Assembly (NCBI RefSeq): GCF_001954195.1
Contig: NZ_MBES01000008.1
Location: forward strand, 1 to 64,000
Origin: Mycobacterium sp. IS-1264
GTDB taxonomy: Bacteria > Actinomycetota > Actinomycetes > Mycobacteriales > Mycobacteriaceae
Direction: 5' to 3'
Length of the DNA stretch: 64,000 nt
Position numbers and translations under genes: made by a program. Numbering within the stretch: position 1 is the stretch's first letter; the number at the start of each line of letters is the position of its first letter. Under the pieces are notes generated by a model. The model was not told the origin of the DNA. It did not search any database and saw only the letters and a program-made list of their open reading frames with translations. Below are positions 42,061 to 50,689 of this stretch, one piece after another.

Positions 42061-43505
42061 CAGTTCAGATCATCGCGGGCTATGAGCCGGCGCGCCGCCT
42101 CGGTGACCGAGCCGGACAGCGACGGGTAGATCGCAAGCGTCTGCGCCAAATCGTCGACGGTGATCCGGTTTTGAACAGCCATAGTGATCGGCAGTATCAA
42201 TTCCGAAGCGATCGGCGCGACCACGACGCCGCCGATTACCACGCCGCTGTCCTGCCGACAAAATAGTTTGACAAAGCCATGACGCAGCTCCGACATTTTC
42301 GCCCGCGCATTGGTTTTCAACGGCAGCATGATCGTGCGGGCCGGAATAGAGCCGTCGTCGATCGCGGACTGCGAGACGCCGACCGACGCGAGCTCGGGGT
42401 GGGTGAACACCGTCGCCGCCACGGTGTGCAACCGGAGCGGATTAACGGCTTCACCGAGCGCGTGATACATCGCGATCCGGCCCTGCATCGCGGCAACCGA
42501 TGCTAAAGGCAGAAGGCCGGTGCAGTCCCCCGCAGCGTAGATGCCCGCGACCGGTGTCCGCGATACCCGGTCGACGCCAATGTAGTTGCCGGGCTCGGGT
42601 TCGATACCCACGCGCTGTAGACCCAACCGGCCGGTGTTGGGTACTGAGCCAAGTGACATCAATGCGTGGCTGCCCTCGACGGTGCGGCCGTCGGTCATTG
42701 TCACCAGCACCCCGTTGTCGGTGCGCCTTACGGATTGTGCACGGGCCATTTTGAGCAGTTTGACGCCGCGTTGGGCGAACGATTCCTCGAGCACCTGCGC
42801 GGCGTCGGCGTCCTCGCACGGCAACACGCGGTCGCGGCTCGCTACTACCGTTACGGTCACACCCAGTTCGGTGTAGGCATTTGCGAATTCGATGCCGGTC
42901 ACCCCGCTACCCACGACGACGAGGTGGTCGGGCAGCGAGTCGAGGTTGTAGAGCTGGCGCCAAGTCAGGATGCGCTCGCCATCGGGGTGCGCCGACGGCA
43001 GGATCCGGGGGCTCGCGCCGGTGGCGATCAACACCACATCGGCATCGCGGATCGTGGTGCTGCCGTCGCGCGCTGTCACCTTGACGCGGTGACACGCCAG
43101 ACCGGGAGCCGCATCAACCAGCTCGCCGCGGCCCGCCATCAACTCGACACCCATGCTCACGAGCTGGGCGGTGATATCCACCGATTGCTCGGTAGCTAGC
43201 GACTTGATCCGCTGGTGGATTTCTGCCACACAGACCTTGGCGTCGTCGATGTCGATATCGAAACCCAGGCGGGTTGCCCGTCGCAGTTCAGTCCGCAGCC
43301 CCGTGGATGCGATAAATGTCTTCGATGGCACGCAGTCGCACAACACCGCGGCGCCGCCGACCCCGTCCGAATCGACGACGGTGACGCGGGCTACGGCGGG
43401 ACCCCGTGCGGCTGCAACCAATGCAGCCTCGTATCCGGCCGGGCCGCCGCCGAGGATCACAATTCGGGTCACCACAGCTGAAATCTCATCGACTGGCCGG
43501 AGCAC
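42060..43505 (-). CDS. lpdA: LpdA, NAD(P)H-quinone dehydrogenase (Rv3303c type)
   Basis: A 481-residue flavoprotein that I can align by memory nearly end to end with M. tuberculosis LpdA: RIVILGGGPAGYEAALVAAA, CVPSKTFIASTGLRTELRRA, ASPRILPSAHPDGERILTWR, SVPNTGRLGL, GIYAAGDCTGLLPLASVAAM and AIYPSLSGSVTEAARRL. As in that protein, the first redox cysteine is missing (GGAAVLCDCVPSK has Ala there) and the C-terminal His-Glu pair is absent. It therefore reduces quinones rather than disulfides. GTG codons near 43475 give a start closer to the Mtb one. The site G operon context suggests an accessory copy. Confidence 0.88.
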   Translation of the reverse strand: MLRPVDEISAVVTRIVILGGGPAGYEAALVAAARGPAVARVTVVDSDGVGGAAVLCDCVPSKTFIASTGLRTELRRATRLGFDIDIDDAKVCVAEIHQRIKSLATEQSVDITAQLVSMGVELMAGRGELVDAAPGLACHRVKVTARDGSTTIRDADVVLIATGASPRILPSAHPDGERILTWRQLYNLDSLPDHLVVVGSGVTGIEFANAYTELGVTVTVVASRDRVLPCEDADAAQVLEESFAQRGVKLLKMARAQSVRRTDNGVLVTMTDGRTVEGSHALMSLGSVPNTGRLGLQRVGIEPEPGNYIGVDRVSRTPVAGIYAAGDCTGLLPLASVAAMQGRIAMYHALGEAVNPLRLHTVAATVFTHPELASVGVSQSAIDDGSIPARTIMLPLKTNARAKMSELRHGFVKLFCRQDSGVVIGGVVVAPIASELILPITMAVQNRITVDDLAQTLAIYPSLSGSVTEAARRLIARDDLN

Positions 43506-43511
43506 AGGCCA

Positions 43512-43964
43512 TCAAAGACGCCATCCCTCACCGGCGCTGGTGTCTTCATCGACGACGATATGCATGGCGGCTTCCTCAGCCGAGGCAGCGCCGCCGTCAA
43601 TGCCGACGTCGTGGGCAAGGTAATCCGCACCTGGATCCGTAGGGTCGACGTCGAAGGCGACGAGCCGACCTGCGCGCATGTCGCCAACCTGATCGTCGAT
43701 TCGCTCACCATCGCTGTCGGCGGTATCACCGATTCCGTCGCCATCCCACTGGTCGGTCACGTCGGGCACCTCACGGGCAAGTCGGCGCGTCAGACTTTCG
43801 TGGGTGCGTGCTTCCCTCGCGGTGAGACCCCACGCCTGCAGTTCACGCGGGCGTTCTGGGGGTGAGTAGCCTTCGTCGAGGTCGATGCCAGTCTGTTCTG
43901 AGTCCAGGCTTTCTTCTGGTTCGAGCAGATGGGCCTCCACATCATCGAATTCAGAAATCCCCAT
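43512..43964 (-). CDS. DUF5709-family protein
   Basis: About 150 acidic residues with the DUF5709 hallmarks: LDEGYSPPERP, TAREARTHESLTRRLAREVP, an Asp/Gly-rich loop (DGDGIGDTADSDGERI) and VGDMRAGRLVAFD. These proteins are widespread in actinobacteria with no known activity. The ATG at 43964 is preceded by GGAG; 43979 is an alternative. It is the first gene of the site G operon, 6 bp before lpdA. Confidence 0.78.
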   Translation of the reverse strand: MGISEFDDVEAHLLEPEESLDSEQTGIDLDEGYSPPERPRELQAWGLTAREARTHESLTRRLAREVPDVTDQWDGDGIGDTADSDGERIDDQVGDMRAGRLVAFDVDPTDPGADYLAHDVGIDGGAASAEEAAMHIVVDEDTSAGEGWRL

Positions 43965-44082
43965 CAGCGCCGTCTCCATTCCGTATCTGCAAGGTCTTAT
44001 TCGCGCTGCCAGGCCCGCTGCTCTGCTGAGACAACCGGACACAGCTGCGTAGCCGTAGACGTTTTGATCATGGCGTGCAGAG

Positions 44083-44124
44083 GGGTGAACTGTCGTCGCC
44101 CACCTCCGTCACTCACCCGGGTGG
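44083..44124 (-). promoter_or_regulatory. Composite GGGTGA operator, site G
   Basis: Minus-strand reading: CCACCCGGGTGA, 11 bp, GGGCGACGAC, AG, TTCACCC. It heads the DUF5709-lpdA-DM13 operon and lies back-to-back with site H, 263 bp away, which serves the divergent sigma factor gene. Confidence 0.72.
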
Positions 44125-44386
44125 TGCACGACAGACGAATTGTCAAGACCGGTCGATCGGGTCGGCGGCAAGTTCACTGGCAGTCGATCCACGAGCTGTT
44201 CGGTGTTGAGTTCGTGGATGGTGCTCTTCAAACGACGTGCCGGTTGAACAGATCGACGCCTCGCTCGGTGAGATCGCGGCGAATTATTCGCCTTGACCCC
44301 AAGAGTTTTCGTCATCAAAGGCGCACTTCAGAAGTAGCGAGAGCGCGACGGCCGACCGGATGTGGTGGCTGCCGCGGGCACTGCAC

Positions 44387-44428
44387 TCACCCGGACGAAT
44401 TGCCGCGGCGGGTGATGACTACTCACCC
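44387..44428 (+). promoter_or_regulatory. Composite GGGTGA operator, site H
   Basis: TCACCCGGACGA, 11 bp, GGGTGATGAC, TA, CTCACCC on the plus strand. It ends 45 bp before the preferred GTG start of the ECF sigma gene. It is the only site whose distal palindrome has two changes in one half. Confidence 0.75.
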
Positions 44429-44472
44429 CGCGGCGGTGGATGCTAGCACCAGAATGGCGAGCGGAGGGTCCT

Positions 44473-45180
44473 GTGGAGGCAAGCAAATACCGTACCTGCG
44501 GTGATAGCTCTGTGAGGCGAGAATCGGCCCAAGAGGGAACGGTACCGGACGGCTCGTTGAGCGCTCAGTTTGAAAGCGCGGTCATCCCGCTCCTTGAACC
44601 TCTCTATCGGCAAGCTCTTCGGATGACCTCCAATCGAGCGGATGCGGAGGACCTGGTGCAAGAAACAGTTCTCAACGCTTATGCCGGGCTCCGCGCATTC
44701 GAGCCCGGAACGAACCTCAAAGCATGGCTGCGACGGATCATGACCAACACCTTTATCAGCAGCTATCGCAAGCAAAAGCGCCGTCCCGCAAAGCATCTGA
44801 CTTGTGAGATTACCGATCGACAGCTAGTGACCAGTGCCTCACGCATGCCTGGGGGCCTACGGTCAGCCGAAGACCAAGCGCTCGAAATGCTGCCAAACCC
44901 CTACCTCAAGGCTGCAATGATGCTCTTGCCCGAGCACTTTCGCATCGTCGTGTATCTTGCCGACATTGCGGGATACTCCTATCGGGAGATCGCCGACATG
45001 ATGGACACCCGGCAAGGAACCGTAGGTTCGAGGCTCAATCGCGGACGAAAACAATTGCGGGATTTACTATCCGACTCGCGAGTCGACCATGCGGCCAGGA
45101 CGGCCGACAAGGCCCCGCATGGAGGAAACGGGCACGGATATCGAGTTCATGCGACTCGGTTAGTAGATCAGGATGTCTGA
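44473..45180 (+). CDS. ECF sigma factor, SigH-like
   Basis: About 235 residues. Region 2 is [20 protein letters not shown] and [19 protein letters not shown]; region 4 is [20 protein letters not shown] followed by [18 protein letters not shown]. The wording of these blocks ([17 protein letters not shown], MDTxxGTVxSRLxRGR) is that of the mycobacterial SigH group, which controls oxidative and heat stress genes. No RshA-like zinc anti-sigma gene follows; instead a 78-residue membrane protein does. GTG at 44473 with GGAGGG upstream is preferred to the ATG at 44440. It is controlled by site H, so the sigma factor is a regulon member. Confidence 0.83.
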   Translation: MEASKYRTCGDSSVRRESAQEGTVPDGSLSAQFESAVIPLLEPLYRQALRMTSNRADAEDLVQETVLNAYAGLRAFEPGTNLKAWLRRIMTNTFISSYRKQKRRPAKHLTCEITDRQLVTSASRMPGGLRSAEDQALEMLPNPYLKAAMMLLPEHFRIVVYLADIAGYSYREIADMMDTRQGTVGSRLNRGRKQLRDLLSDSRVDHAARTADKAPHGGNGHGYRVHATRLVDQDV

Positions 45181-45416
45181 TGAGTAAGGTGAGAGTTCAA
45201 CGTGCGTCTGGGGTTTCCGCGTCGCCGCCCAGGCGTGTCAGCCTGACTCTGCCGCCACTGGAACATCTGGCGTTTTATGGCGGCATCGGTGCAATGGCGG
45301 TATTTGGGATCATGGAATGGCCCGTCGTCGTTGTGTTGGTGGTGGGTCACACGCTTGTCAACGGCCAAAATAACAAGGCCCTTCAATCATTCGGCGAGGC
45401 ATTGGAAGAGGCTTAA
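45180..45416 (+). CDS. Small membrane protein coupled to the SigH-like gene
   Basis: A 78-residue protein whose ATG overlaps the sigma stop (TGATG). It has a basic N-terminus (SKVRVQRASG), two short hydrophobic stretches (LAFYGGIGAMAVFGI and PVVVVLVVGHTLV) and an amphipathic end (KALQSFGEALEEA). No cysteine is present, so it is not a ZAS anti-sigma factor. The coupling suggests it modulates the sigma factor or is a small stress membrane protein. No family is recognised. Confidence 0.65.
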   Translation: MSKVRVQRASGVSASPPRRVSLTLPPLEHLAFYGGIGAMAVFGIMEWPVVVVLVVGHTLVNGQNNKALQSFGEALEEA

Positions 45417-45532
45417 CTGCAATATATTACGAGCTGACTCTGTGCGCGTGGCAAAGCCCCTCCAACGCGGGCGCCGCCGTAGACATTTGATCGGTCTCCT
45501 AGATGCATGAAAGCTGTAGTGTCACGAAGTGT

Positions 45533-46621
45533 TTAGCGTTGAAGTGCGCGCGACCAGGACGCCGCGAACTTGGACACCCCGTCGTGTTCGAGCACATCAA
45601 AAACGTTGGACAGATCGATACCGACCGCTGTCAGCCGGTCGAACACTTCCTGCGCCTGCACCGCCGTGCCGGTCACGGTGTCGCCCGCGATGACGCCGTG
45701 GTCGGCCACCGCCTCCAGTGTCGGCTCGGGAATGGTGCTGACCGTGTTTGGTGCCACCAGTTCGGTGACATACATCGTGTCGGGGTAAGCGGTGTTTTTT
45801 ACTCCGGTGGAGGCCCATAGCAGGCGTTGCACGCGAGCACCGGCCGTGCGCAGTACGGTGTAGCGTGGCTCGGCTTCGAAGACCTGCTGGTAGGCCGCGT
45901 AGGCCAACTGCGCGTTTGCGACTCCCGCTTGCCCCCGCAATGAAAGTGCCTCATCGGTGCCGATCGCCTCGAGGCGCCTGTCGACTTCGGTGTCTACACG
46001 GGACACGAACAGTGATGCGACCGAATGGATTTGGGAAAGGTCAGCGCCCGCGCGCTGGGCGGCTTCGATACCGGCCAAGTAGGCATTCATCACCGCCCGG
46101 TGACGTTCGGCGGAAAAAATCAGCGTCACGTTGACAGAAACACCTCTGGCCAGCGCCGCCGTGATTGCGGGCAGCCCCGCAGCGGTGGCCGGTATTTTGA
46201 TAAACACGTTAGGTCGGTCGACGATCTTGGCCAGCTCCACGGCCTGCGTGACTGTCGCATCGGTGTCGTGCGCGAGCGACGGGTCCACTTCAATGGACAC
46301 TCTTCCGTCGACGCCGTCGGAGGTCTCCCACTGAGGGCGCAGCACATCGCAGGCCGCCCGGACGTCATCGGTGATCGCCGTGCGGACCGCGGTGTCGATG
46401 TCGGTACCGCGACCCGTGAGCTCGGCGATCTGGCCGTCGTAGGCGCGGCCGTGTGTGAGTGCGCGCTCAAAGGTAGACGGGTTAGTGGTCACGCCGACAA
46501 CGCTTCTTGTGTCGATCAGTTGCCGCAGCTTGCCGGAATGCAGCAGTGTCCGAGACAAATCATCCAGCCAGACCGACACCCCCGCCGCCGACAGCGCAGC
46601 CAGATTCGGGTTCTGAGTCAT
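45533..46621 (-). CDS. tal: Transaldolase
   Basis: A 362-residue actinobacterial-type transaldolase. [32 protein letters not shown], the Schiff-base lysine in [40 protein letters not shown] and [19 protein letters not shown] are all present. It moves a dihydroxyacetone unit between sugar phosphates in the non-oxidative pentose phosphate pathway, which can sustain NADPH supply under oxidative load. The ATG at 46621 overlaps the stop of the small upstream ORF. It is last in the site I operon and likely an extra copy to the housekeeping tkt-tal pair. Confidence 0.88.
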   Translation of the reverse strand: MTQNPNLAALSAAGVSVWLDDLSRTLLHSGKLRQLIDTRSVVGVTTNPSTFERALTHGRAYDGQIAELTGRGTDIDTAVRTAITDDVRAACDVLRPQWETSDGVDGRVSIEVDPSLAHDTDATVTQAVELAKIVDRPNVFIKIPATAAGLPAITAALARGVSVNVTLIFSAERHRAVMNAYLAGIEAAQRAGADLSQIHSVASLFVSRVDTEVDRRLEAIGTDEALSLRGQAGVANAQLAYAAYQQVFEAEPRYTVLRTAGARVQRLLWASTGVKNTAYPDTMYVTELVAPNTVSTIPEPTLEAVADHGVIAGDTVTGTAVQAQEVFDRLTAVGIDLSNVFDVLEHDGVSKFAASWSRALQR

Positions 46622-46797
46622 TCCGTCACCGCCGCTCGCCGTTCGCTGGGCCGCGGTAGAACCCATCCTGCGACACATGCGGCGGCGTAGAGGACCAGCG
46701 GCGCGTACCCGCTCAACAGCAACTGCCAATCGGGCGGGGTTGTCGGGACGCTGTGCTGTGTCACCGGGCCCATGTCGTTATTGAGTGGGCTCGGCAT
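46618..46797 (-). CDS. Small single-span membrane protein between msrA and tal
   Basis: About 59 residues from the ATG at 46797, which lies inside the end of msrA, or 51 from 46773. One hydrophobic helix ([20 protein letters not shown]) and a short charged end ([11 protein letters not shown]) are visible. The stop overlaps the tal ATG (ATGA). No family is recognised. The overlaps on both sides support translation. Confidence 0.5.
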   Translation of the reverse strand: MPSPLNNDMGPVTQHSVPTTPPDWQLLLSGYAPLVLYAAACVAGWVLPRPSERRAAVTE

Positions 46798-47335
46798 GCT
46801 CTGCCGCCGCTGCCCCCGCGCCGACACCGTCGCCTCGGTTGGGTAACGTCCACTCGGGGCGTACGTAGTGGCAGGTGTAGCCGGATGGGTAGCGCTGCAA
46901 GTAGTTCTGGTGCTCGGGTTCGGCTTCCCAAAACTCGCCGGCCGGGTTGACCTCTGTGACAACGGTGGCGGGCCACCGCCCTGAATCCTCGATGTCGGCG
47001 ATGGTGTGCAATGCAATATTCTTTTGCTCGTCATCAAGATAGAAAATTGCTGACCGGTAACTGGTTCCGACATCGTTTCCCTGACGGTTCTTGGTGGTCG
47101 GGTCGTGGATCTGGAAAAAGAATTCCAGCAGTGCCCGGTAATCGGTCTCGTCTGGGTCGTAAGTGATTTCGAGTGCCTCGGCGTGGCCGGGGTGATTGCG
47201 ATAGGTGGGATGTGTATTGCTGCCACCGGTGTAGCCGACGCGGGTGGACACCACTCCGGGCTGCCTGCGGAACAGGTCTTCCATGCCCCAAAAGCACCCG
47301 CCGGCGAGAACCGCGATCTTGTTGTGCTCGGTCAT
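46778..47335 (-). CDS. msrA: Peptide methionine-(S)-S-oxide reductase MsrA
   Basis: A 185-residue MsrA. Active site [17 protein letters not shown] (Cys14), [35 protein letters not shown], and the resolving region PSGYTCHYV. It reduces the S-epimer of methionine sulfoxide in free and protein methionine using thioredoxin. The start overlaps the msrB stop by 4 bp. The C-terminus has an Ala/Gly-rich extension of about 20 residues. Confidence 0.95.
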   Translation of the reverse strand: MTEHNKIAVLAGGCFWGMEDLFRRQPGVVSTRVGYTGGSNTHPTYRNHPGHAEALEITYDPDETDYRALLEFFFQIHDPTTKNRQGNDVGTSYRSAIFYLDDEQKNIALHTIADIEDSGRWPATVVTEVNPAGEFWEAEPEHQNYLQRYPSGYTCHYVRPEWTLPNRGDGVGAGAAAAEHAEPTQ

Positions 47336-47820
47336 GATTTCTGCTGGCCGTCGCTTTCGGGCTGCTCTGATACATCTTTCGTGAACAATCGCAGATATTG
47401 CTCATAGCCCTGGGCCTCCAGATCATCGCGATGGATGAATCGCAGCGATGCCGAGTTGATGCAGTAGCGCAACCCGCCGGCTTCTGGAGGGCCGTCCGGG
47501 AATACATGTCCCAGATGGCTATCGGCGTGGGCTGACCGTACCTCGACTCGCTCCATGAAGTGGCTGCGGTCTCGCCTCTCGACAACGCCATCCGCGTCGA
47601 TGGGCTGGGTGAAGCTGGGCCAGCCACTTCCGCTGTCGAACTTGTTCACCGAGGCGAAAAGCGGTTCGCCAGAAACTATGTCAACGTAGATGCCGGGTTC
47701 ATGGTTGTTGCAATACTCGCCGGTGAACGGAAGCTCCGTGCCGTTTTCCTGGGTGACGTGATATTGCTCTGGGTTTAGCGCGTCGAGCGCGGCAGGGTTC
47801 TTGCTGTATTGGTGTGACAC
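47332..47820 (-). CDS. msrB: Peptide methionine-(R)-S-oxide reductase MsrB
   Basis: A 162-residue Msr[54 protein letters not shown] and the catalytic cysteine in [13 protein letters not shown]. It reduces the R-epimer of methionine sulfoxide, complementing MsrA. The GTG at 47820 is chosen because AAGGAG stands 5 nt before it; the longer frame to 47946 overlaps the upstream SDR gene and lacks homology. It is the second gene of the site I operon. Confidence 0.94.
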   Translation of the reverse strand: MSHQYSKNPAALDALNPEQYHVTQENGTELPFTGEYCNNHEPGIYVDIVSGEPLFASVNKFDSGSGWPSFTQPIDADGVVERRDRSHFMERVEVRSAHADSHLGHVFPDGPPEAGGLRYCINSASLRFIHRDDLEAQGYEQYLRLFTKDVSEQPESDGQQKS

Positions 47821-47878
47821 CTGGTCTCCTTCGTTCGCAGACTTTATGGTCGTGCGCTTATCGTTTCGGTAGGTCGGG

Positions 47879-48649
47879 TTAATTGCGGCCAGCCATGATT
47901 CCGCCGTCGACGTTGAGGATCGCGCCGGTAACCCAACTGGCCTCATCAGAAAGCAGATACGTCACGGCGTTGGCCACGTCCGCCGGGGTGCCGACTCGTC
48001 CGAGTGGATGAAGTGGCGCGAATGTGGCCAAGGTGGCGTCGATCTCGTCCTTCGGAATGAAGCCCTCGTAGAGCGGGGTCTTTACTACGGCCGGCGCGAC
48101 CGCGTTGACCCGAATCTGATGCTCGGCGAGCTCGATGGCGAGATTGTGGGTCAGCGCATGCAGGCCCGCCTTTTGCATCGAGTATCCCGACGATGGCGTC
48201 AGACCGATCGCCTGATGTGCCCACATGCTGCCGATGTTGACGATTGCCCCGCCCTCGCCCTTAGCGATCATGCTCGCAACAACGGTCTGCGTCAGGAAGA
48301 ACAAGGCATAGTTGAGCTCCATGTACGAGTCATAGGTCAGCGCGTCGTACTCGAGAAACGGCTTAGGGACAAAGAATCCGGCCGCATTGACCAACAGTGT
48401 CGCATCGTCGTGATGCTCAGAAAGCTCACGCTGCACATCGTCGACCGCGCTGCGATCGGTCAACTCGGCAGTGATGCCCCAGGCTTCGCCGCCCGTGCCG
48501 GTCAATTCCGTCACGGTGTCATCAACACGGTCTTTCGACCGGCCGACGATCACCGCGCTGCCGCCGTGGCGCACGATATCAGCGGCGACCTGCCGGCCCA
48601 TGCCGGCGCTGCCTCCGACGACGATGACCTTCTTTGTATCGAAGTGCAT
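47879..48649 (-). CDS. Short-chain dehydrogenase/reductase
   Basis: A 256-residue classical SDR: cofactor loop [29 protein letters not shown] (NAAG), catalytic [19 protein letters not shown] (Tyr/Lys in YxxxK), then [12 protein letters not shown] and [12 protein letters not shown]. The GRSKDR stretch after strand 2 suggests NADP(H). The substrate is unknown; reduction of reactive carbonyls would fit the neighbours. Operator I is 149 bp upstream and MsrB, MsrA, a small membrane protein and Tal follow. Confidence 0.88.
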   Translation of the reverse strand: MHFDTKKVIVVGGSAGMGRQVAADIVRHGGSAVIVGRSKDRVDDTVTELTGTGGEAWGITAELTDRSAVDDVQRELSEHHDDATLLVNAAGFFVPKPFLEYDALTYDSYMELNYALFFLTQTVVASMIAKGEGGAIVNIGSMWAHQAIGLTPSSGYSMQKAGLHALTHNLAIELAEHQIRVNAVAPAVVKTPLYEGFIPKDEIDATLATFAPLHPLGRVGTPADVANAVTYLLSDEASWVTGAILNVDGGIMAGRN

Positions 48650-49222
48650 GTTGAGACCCTTCTGCTAATCATTCTCGACGACTCCTGCCGGGCCATTACC
48701 GCCTTTGCCACCGGCAAGAAAAGGTATAGCCTTGGCGACGACACCCGGTCGCACCGTATGTCGACGTTTTGAACTGCCGTCAGTCTGCTGTCCTGCAGGG
48801 TGAGCCGTCATCACCCGAGCGTTCTTTCACCCGGGTGAGTTCTAATGGGGCCGGGCCAGGTACTGACACGCAGTGCCCTCTCGGTTTCCGTTGCCGATTA
48901 CGCCGTGAGCAGCGCACCTTGCGGCATCACCCAGGATGAGGCGCCCGGTAGATAAGAGCGCACTTTGGCTGAGTTATGCACGCGCAGTTAATAATTCGGC
49001 TCAGTGCAGCCGCCGAGCGTGTATGCTCGCCCCTGGGAAGTGGGTTGAATACTCAGAACTACGGACGAGAAGGACAGCGGTCGCGAATGTCGTTCGTTCA
49101 CCTGGCCGGCGCATCAGCGATCAGGTGCGCCGCTGCGGTACACGTACGACGCTGCCGGCAAAGTACTTACTCGACACCGCGATTGCGCACAGCCTTGAGG
49201 CGACGGTGAAGGAGCGTCAACC
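48650..49222. other. Intergenic region holding site I
   Basis: 573 bp between the minus-strand Msr operon and the plus-strand monooxygenase gene. Site I is at 48798-48838. A TATGCT near 49022 could be a -10 for rightward transcription. ORFs at 48936-49253 and 48976-49209 have no family character and are not called. Confidence 0.45.
48798..48838 (-). promoter_or_regulatory. Composite GGGTGA operator, site I
   Basis: Minus-strand reading: TCACCCGGGTGA, 10 bp, GGGTGATGAC, GG, CTCACCC. All half-sites are perfect, but the central gap is 10 bp rather than 11. It controls the SDR-msrB-msrA-tal operon by position. Confidence 0.8.
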
Positions 49223-49534
49223 ATGTACGGCTCAGATGAAGAAGTGGTGCTGATTGCCGAGGCCACGGCTTTGCCAGGCAGAAGAGAAGACCTGCGGCGT
49301 GCGCTTGCTCAGTTAATCCCTCAGTCACTGGCCGAAGGAGACGTGAGCACCTTCCGGCTCCACGAAGATCGCGATAGGCCAGGACATTTCGCCCTATATC
49401 AGCGGTTCCGCAACCAGCACGGTGTCGACCTTCACGTCCAGACCGATCATTTCGCGCTCAGCGTGGAAGCCTTGGCCCAGTTCGCCGAGGGCGGCAAGCC
49501 CCACGTCACCTTCTACCATGTCCTGAGTCGGTAA
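49223..49534 (+). CDS. Antibiotic biosynthesis monooxygenase (ABM)-domain protein
   Basis: A 103-residue dimeric ferredoxin-like fold: VVLIAEATALPGRREDLRRA, FRLHEDRDRPGHFALYQRFR and HVQTDHFALSVEALAQF. Such proteins (YgiN-type quinol monooxygenases, ActVA-Orf6) oxidise phenols or quinols without a cofactor. GGAG precedes the ATG. It is followed by a GNAT gene after 6 bp. It has no GGGTGA site of its own. Confidence 0.82.
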   Translation: MYGSDEEVVLIAEATALPGRREDLRRALAQLIPQSLAEGDVSTFRLHEDRDRPGHFALYQRFRNQHGVDLHVQTDHFALSVEALAQFAEGGKPHVTFYHVLSR

Positions 49535-49540
49535 GCCCGT

Positions 49541-50170
49541 GTGACTCGAGCAGAAGATTCTGACATGGTTGAGCATCGCCACGTCGAATGGGACCCTGAA
49601 ACGCGCCGTATTCTGACGGCCCGGCTCCTGTTGCGCCCCTGGCAATTCGACGACGACCTCGCCGCGTATGGGATCTATGGAGCGCCGGAGGTTTCGCGTT
49701 GGCTCTGTCCGGCGCTGCCGTTTATCACCGACCAGGCGCACATGCGCCAACTTTTGGGTGCATGGATAGCCCAGAGCGACGCAGCCGGACTGCCCCAGGG
49801 CCGATGGGCGATCACCGATAAAGACTCTGGCGATCTGGTCGGCGGGGTCGCACTCCTTCCACTTCCGCCGGGCTGCACCGATCTCGAGATCGGATGGCAG
49901 GTTGCACCGAAGCTGTGGGGCCACGGCTACGGCGCGGAAGCCGGTCACGCGGTGGCCCATCAAGCATTCACAAATGTCGGTGTCGGTGAGATCTTCGCCG
50001 TCGTGCGGCCAGGCAATCATCGCGGGGCCGCCACCGCGCGGCGAGTGGGCATGGAATGGGTTGGCGAGACCGACAAGTACTACAACCTGACCCTTGAGAT
50101 CTATCGCCTCAACAAAGCAGATTTGGATCTTCCGGAGCCGGCCTGTGCGCCGGCGCCGGGATCGCGCTAG
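49541..50170 (+). CDS. GNAT-family N-acetyltransferase
   Basis: About 200 residues of the RimJ/RimL type: TARLLLRPWQFDDDLAAYGI, then GRWAITDKDSGDLVGGVALL, DLEIGWQVAPKLWGHGYGAE (acetyl-CoA-binding region) and AVVRPGNHRGAATARRVGME. The substrate is unknown. GTG at 49541 or ATG at 49565 may be the start. It lies 6 bp after the ABM gene and is probably co-transcribed. Confidence 0.85.
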   Translation: MTRAEDSDMVEHRHVEWDPETRRILTARLLLRPWQFDDDLAAYGIYGAPEVSRWLCPALPFITDQAHMRQLLGAWIAQSDAAGLPQGRWAITDKDSGDLVGGVALLPLPPGCTDLEIGWQVAPKLWGHGYGAEAGHAVAHQAFTNVGVGEIFAVVRPGNHRGAATARRVGMEWVGETDKYYNLTLEIYRLNKADLDLPEPACAPAPGSR

Positions 50171-50201
50171 CCCCGAGTACAGCGACGGTTCTGCCACGAG
50201 A

Positions 50202-50678
50202 TCAAGCAGGGGCGGATGCGGCCGCCGGTTGGTCGCCGTCCACCAGGTGTGGCAGCCCGAGCCACTGGACGAGATCGTCGAAGCTAACGACGGTTCCACC
50301 ACCGCTGAACGTCTGCTCCGAGATCAGACAGAAGCTTTTCGTCGGATCGGTGAACTGGTCCCCGAGCGCATCTACGACCTCTCGGTTCACCCGCATCGCG
50401 ATATCGGCCCGCCGCGCGTCATCCATCGATCCATGCGGCACGCTTATCCGAGTGAGAACGCGTGGCTCGTCGGTGCCTGACCGAACCCGGCTGCCTATCG
50501 ACCAGTTGCCCTCGGGCACTTCGTGGATCAGCATCCAGGTGATTGCCCGGGCCAAGGGCGACTCGTCGTAGGTTGCGCCCTCCGCCTCCAGCACCTGGCG
50601 GCTGACATTGTTGTGGAGGGTTTGCTTGGTCTCATTGTCGAGCAGGCCCTCCGGGACATACATCTCAATGAACGGCAT
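50202..50678 (-). CDS. Tautomerase-superfamily protein
   Basis: A 158-residue protein starting MPFIEMYVPEGLL, so an N-terminal proline is available after Met removal as in 4-oxalocrotonate tautomerases. It has two tautomerase-like repeats (the second near RVLTRISVPHGSMDDARRAD and VVDALGDQFTDPTKSF). Its length matches the fused or long-type members. It may isomerise keto-enol compounds; the substrate is unknown. It lies 11 bp downstream of the HxlR regulator. Confidence 0.72.
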   Translation of the reverse strand: MPFIEMYVPEGLLDNETKQTLHNNVSRQVLEAEGATYDESPLARAITWMLIHEVPEGNWSIGSRVRSGTDEPRVLTRISVPHGSMDDARRADIAMRVNREVVDALGDQFTDPTKSFCLISEQTFSGGGTVVSFDDLVQWLGLPHLVDGDQPAAASAPA

Positions 50679-50689
50679 TTCGAACCTCC

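Noticed and set aside
7904..48838. GGGTGA sites as repeats of a mobile element (REP/MITE) rather than operators
   Set aside because: All nine lie upstream of starts in one fixed polarity, differ in the 11-bp gap sequence, and none is inside a gene or at an operon end.
7904..48838. GGGTGA sites as DosR boxes
   Set aside because: The DosR consensus is an AGTCCC/GGGACT palindrome; no such sequence is embedded in these sites.
48936..49253. Small plus-strand ORFs upstream of the ABM gene
   Set aside because: No good ribosome-binding site, composition typical of random GC-rich frames, and no recognisable domain.
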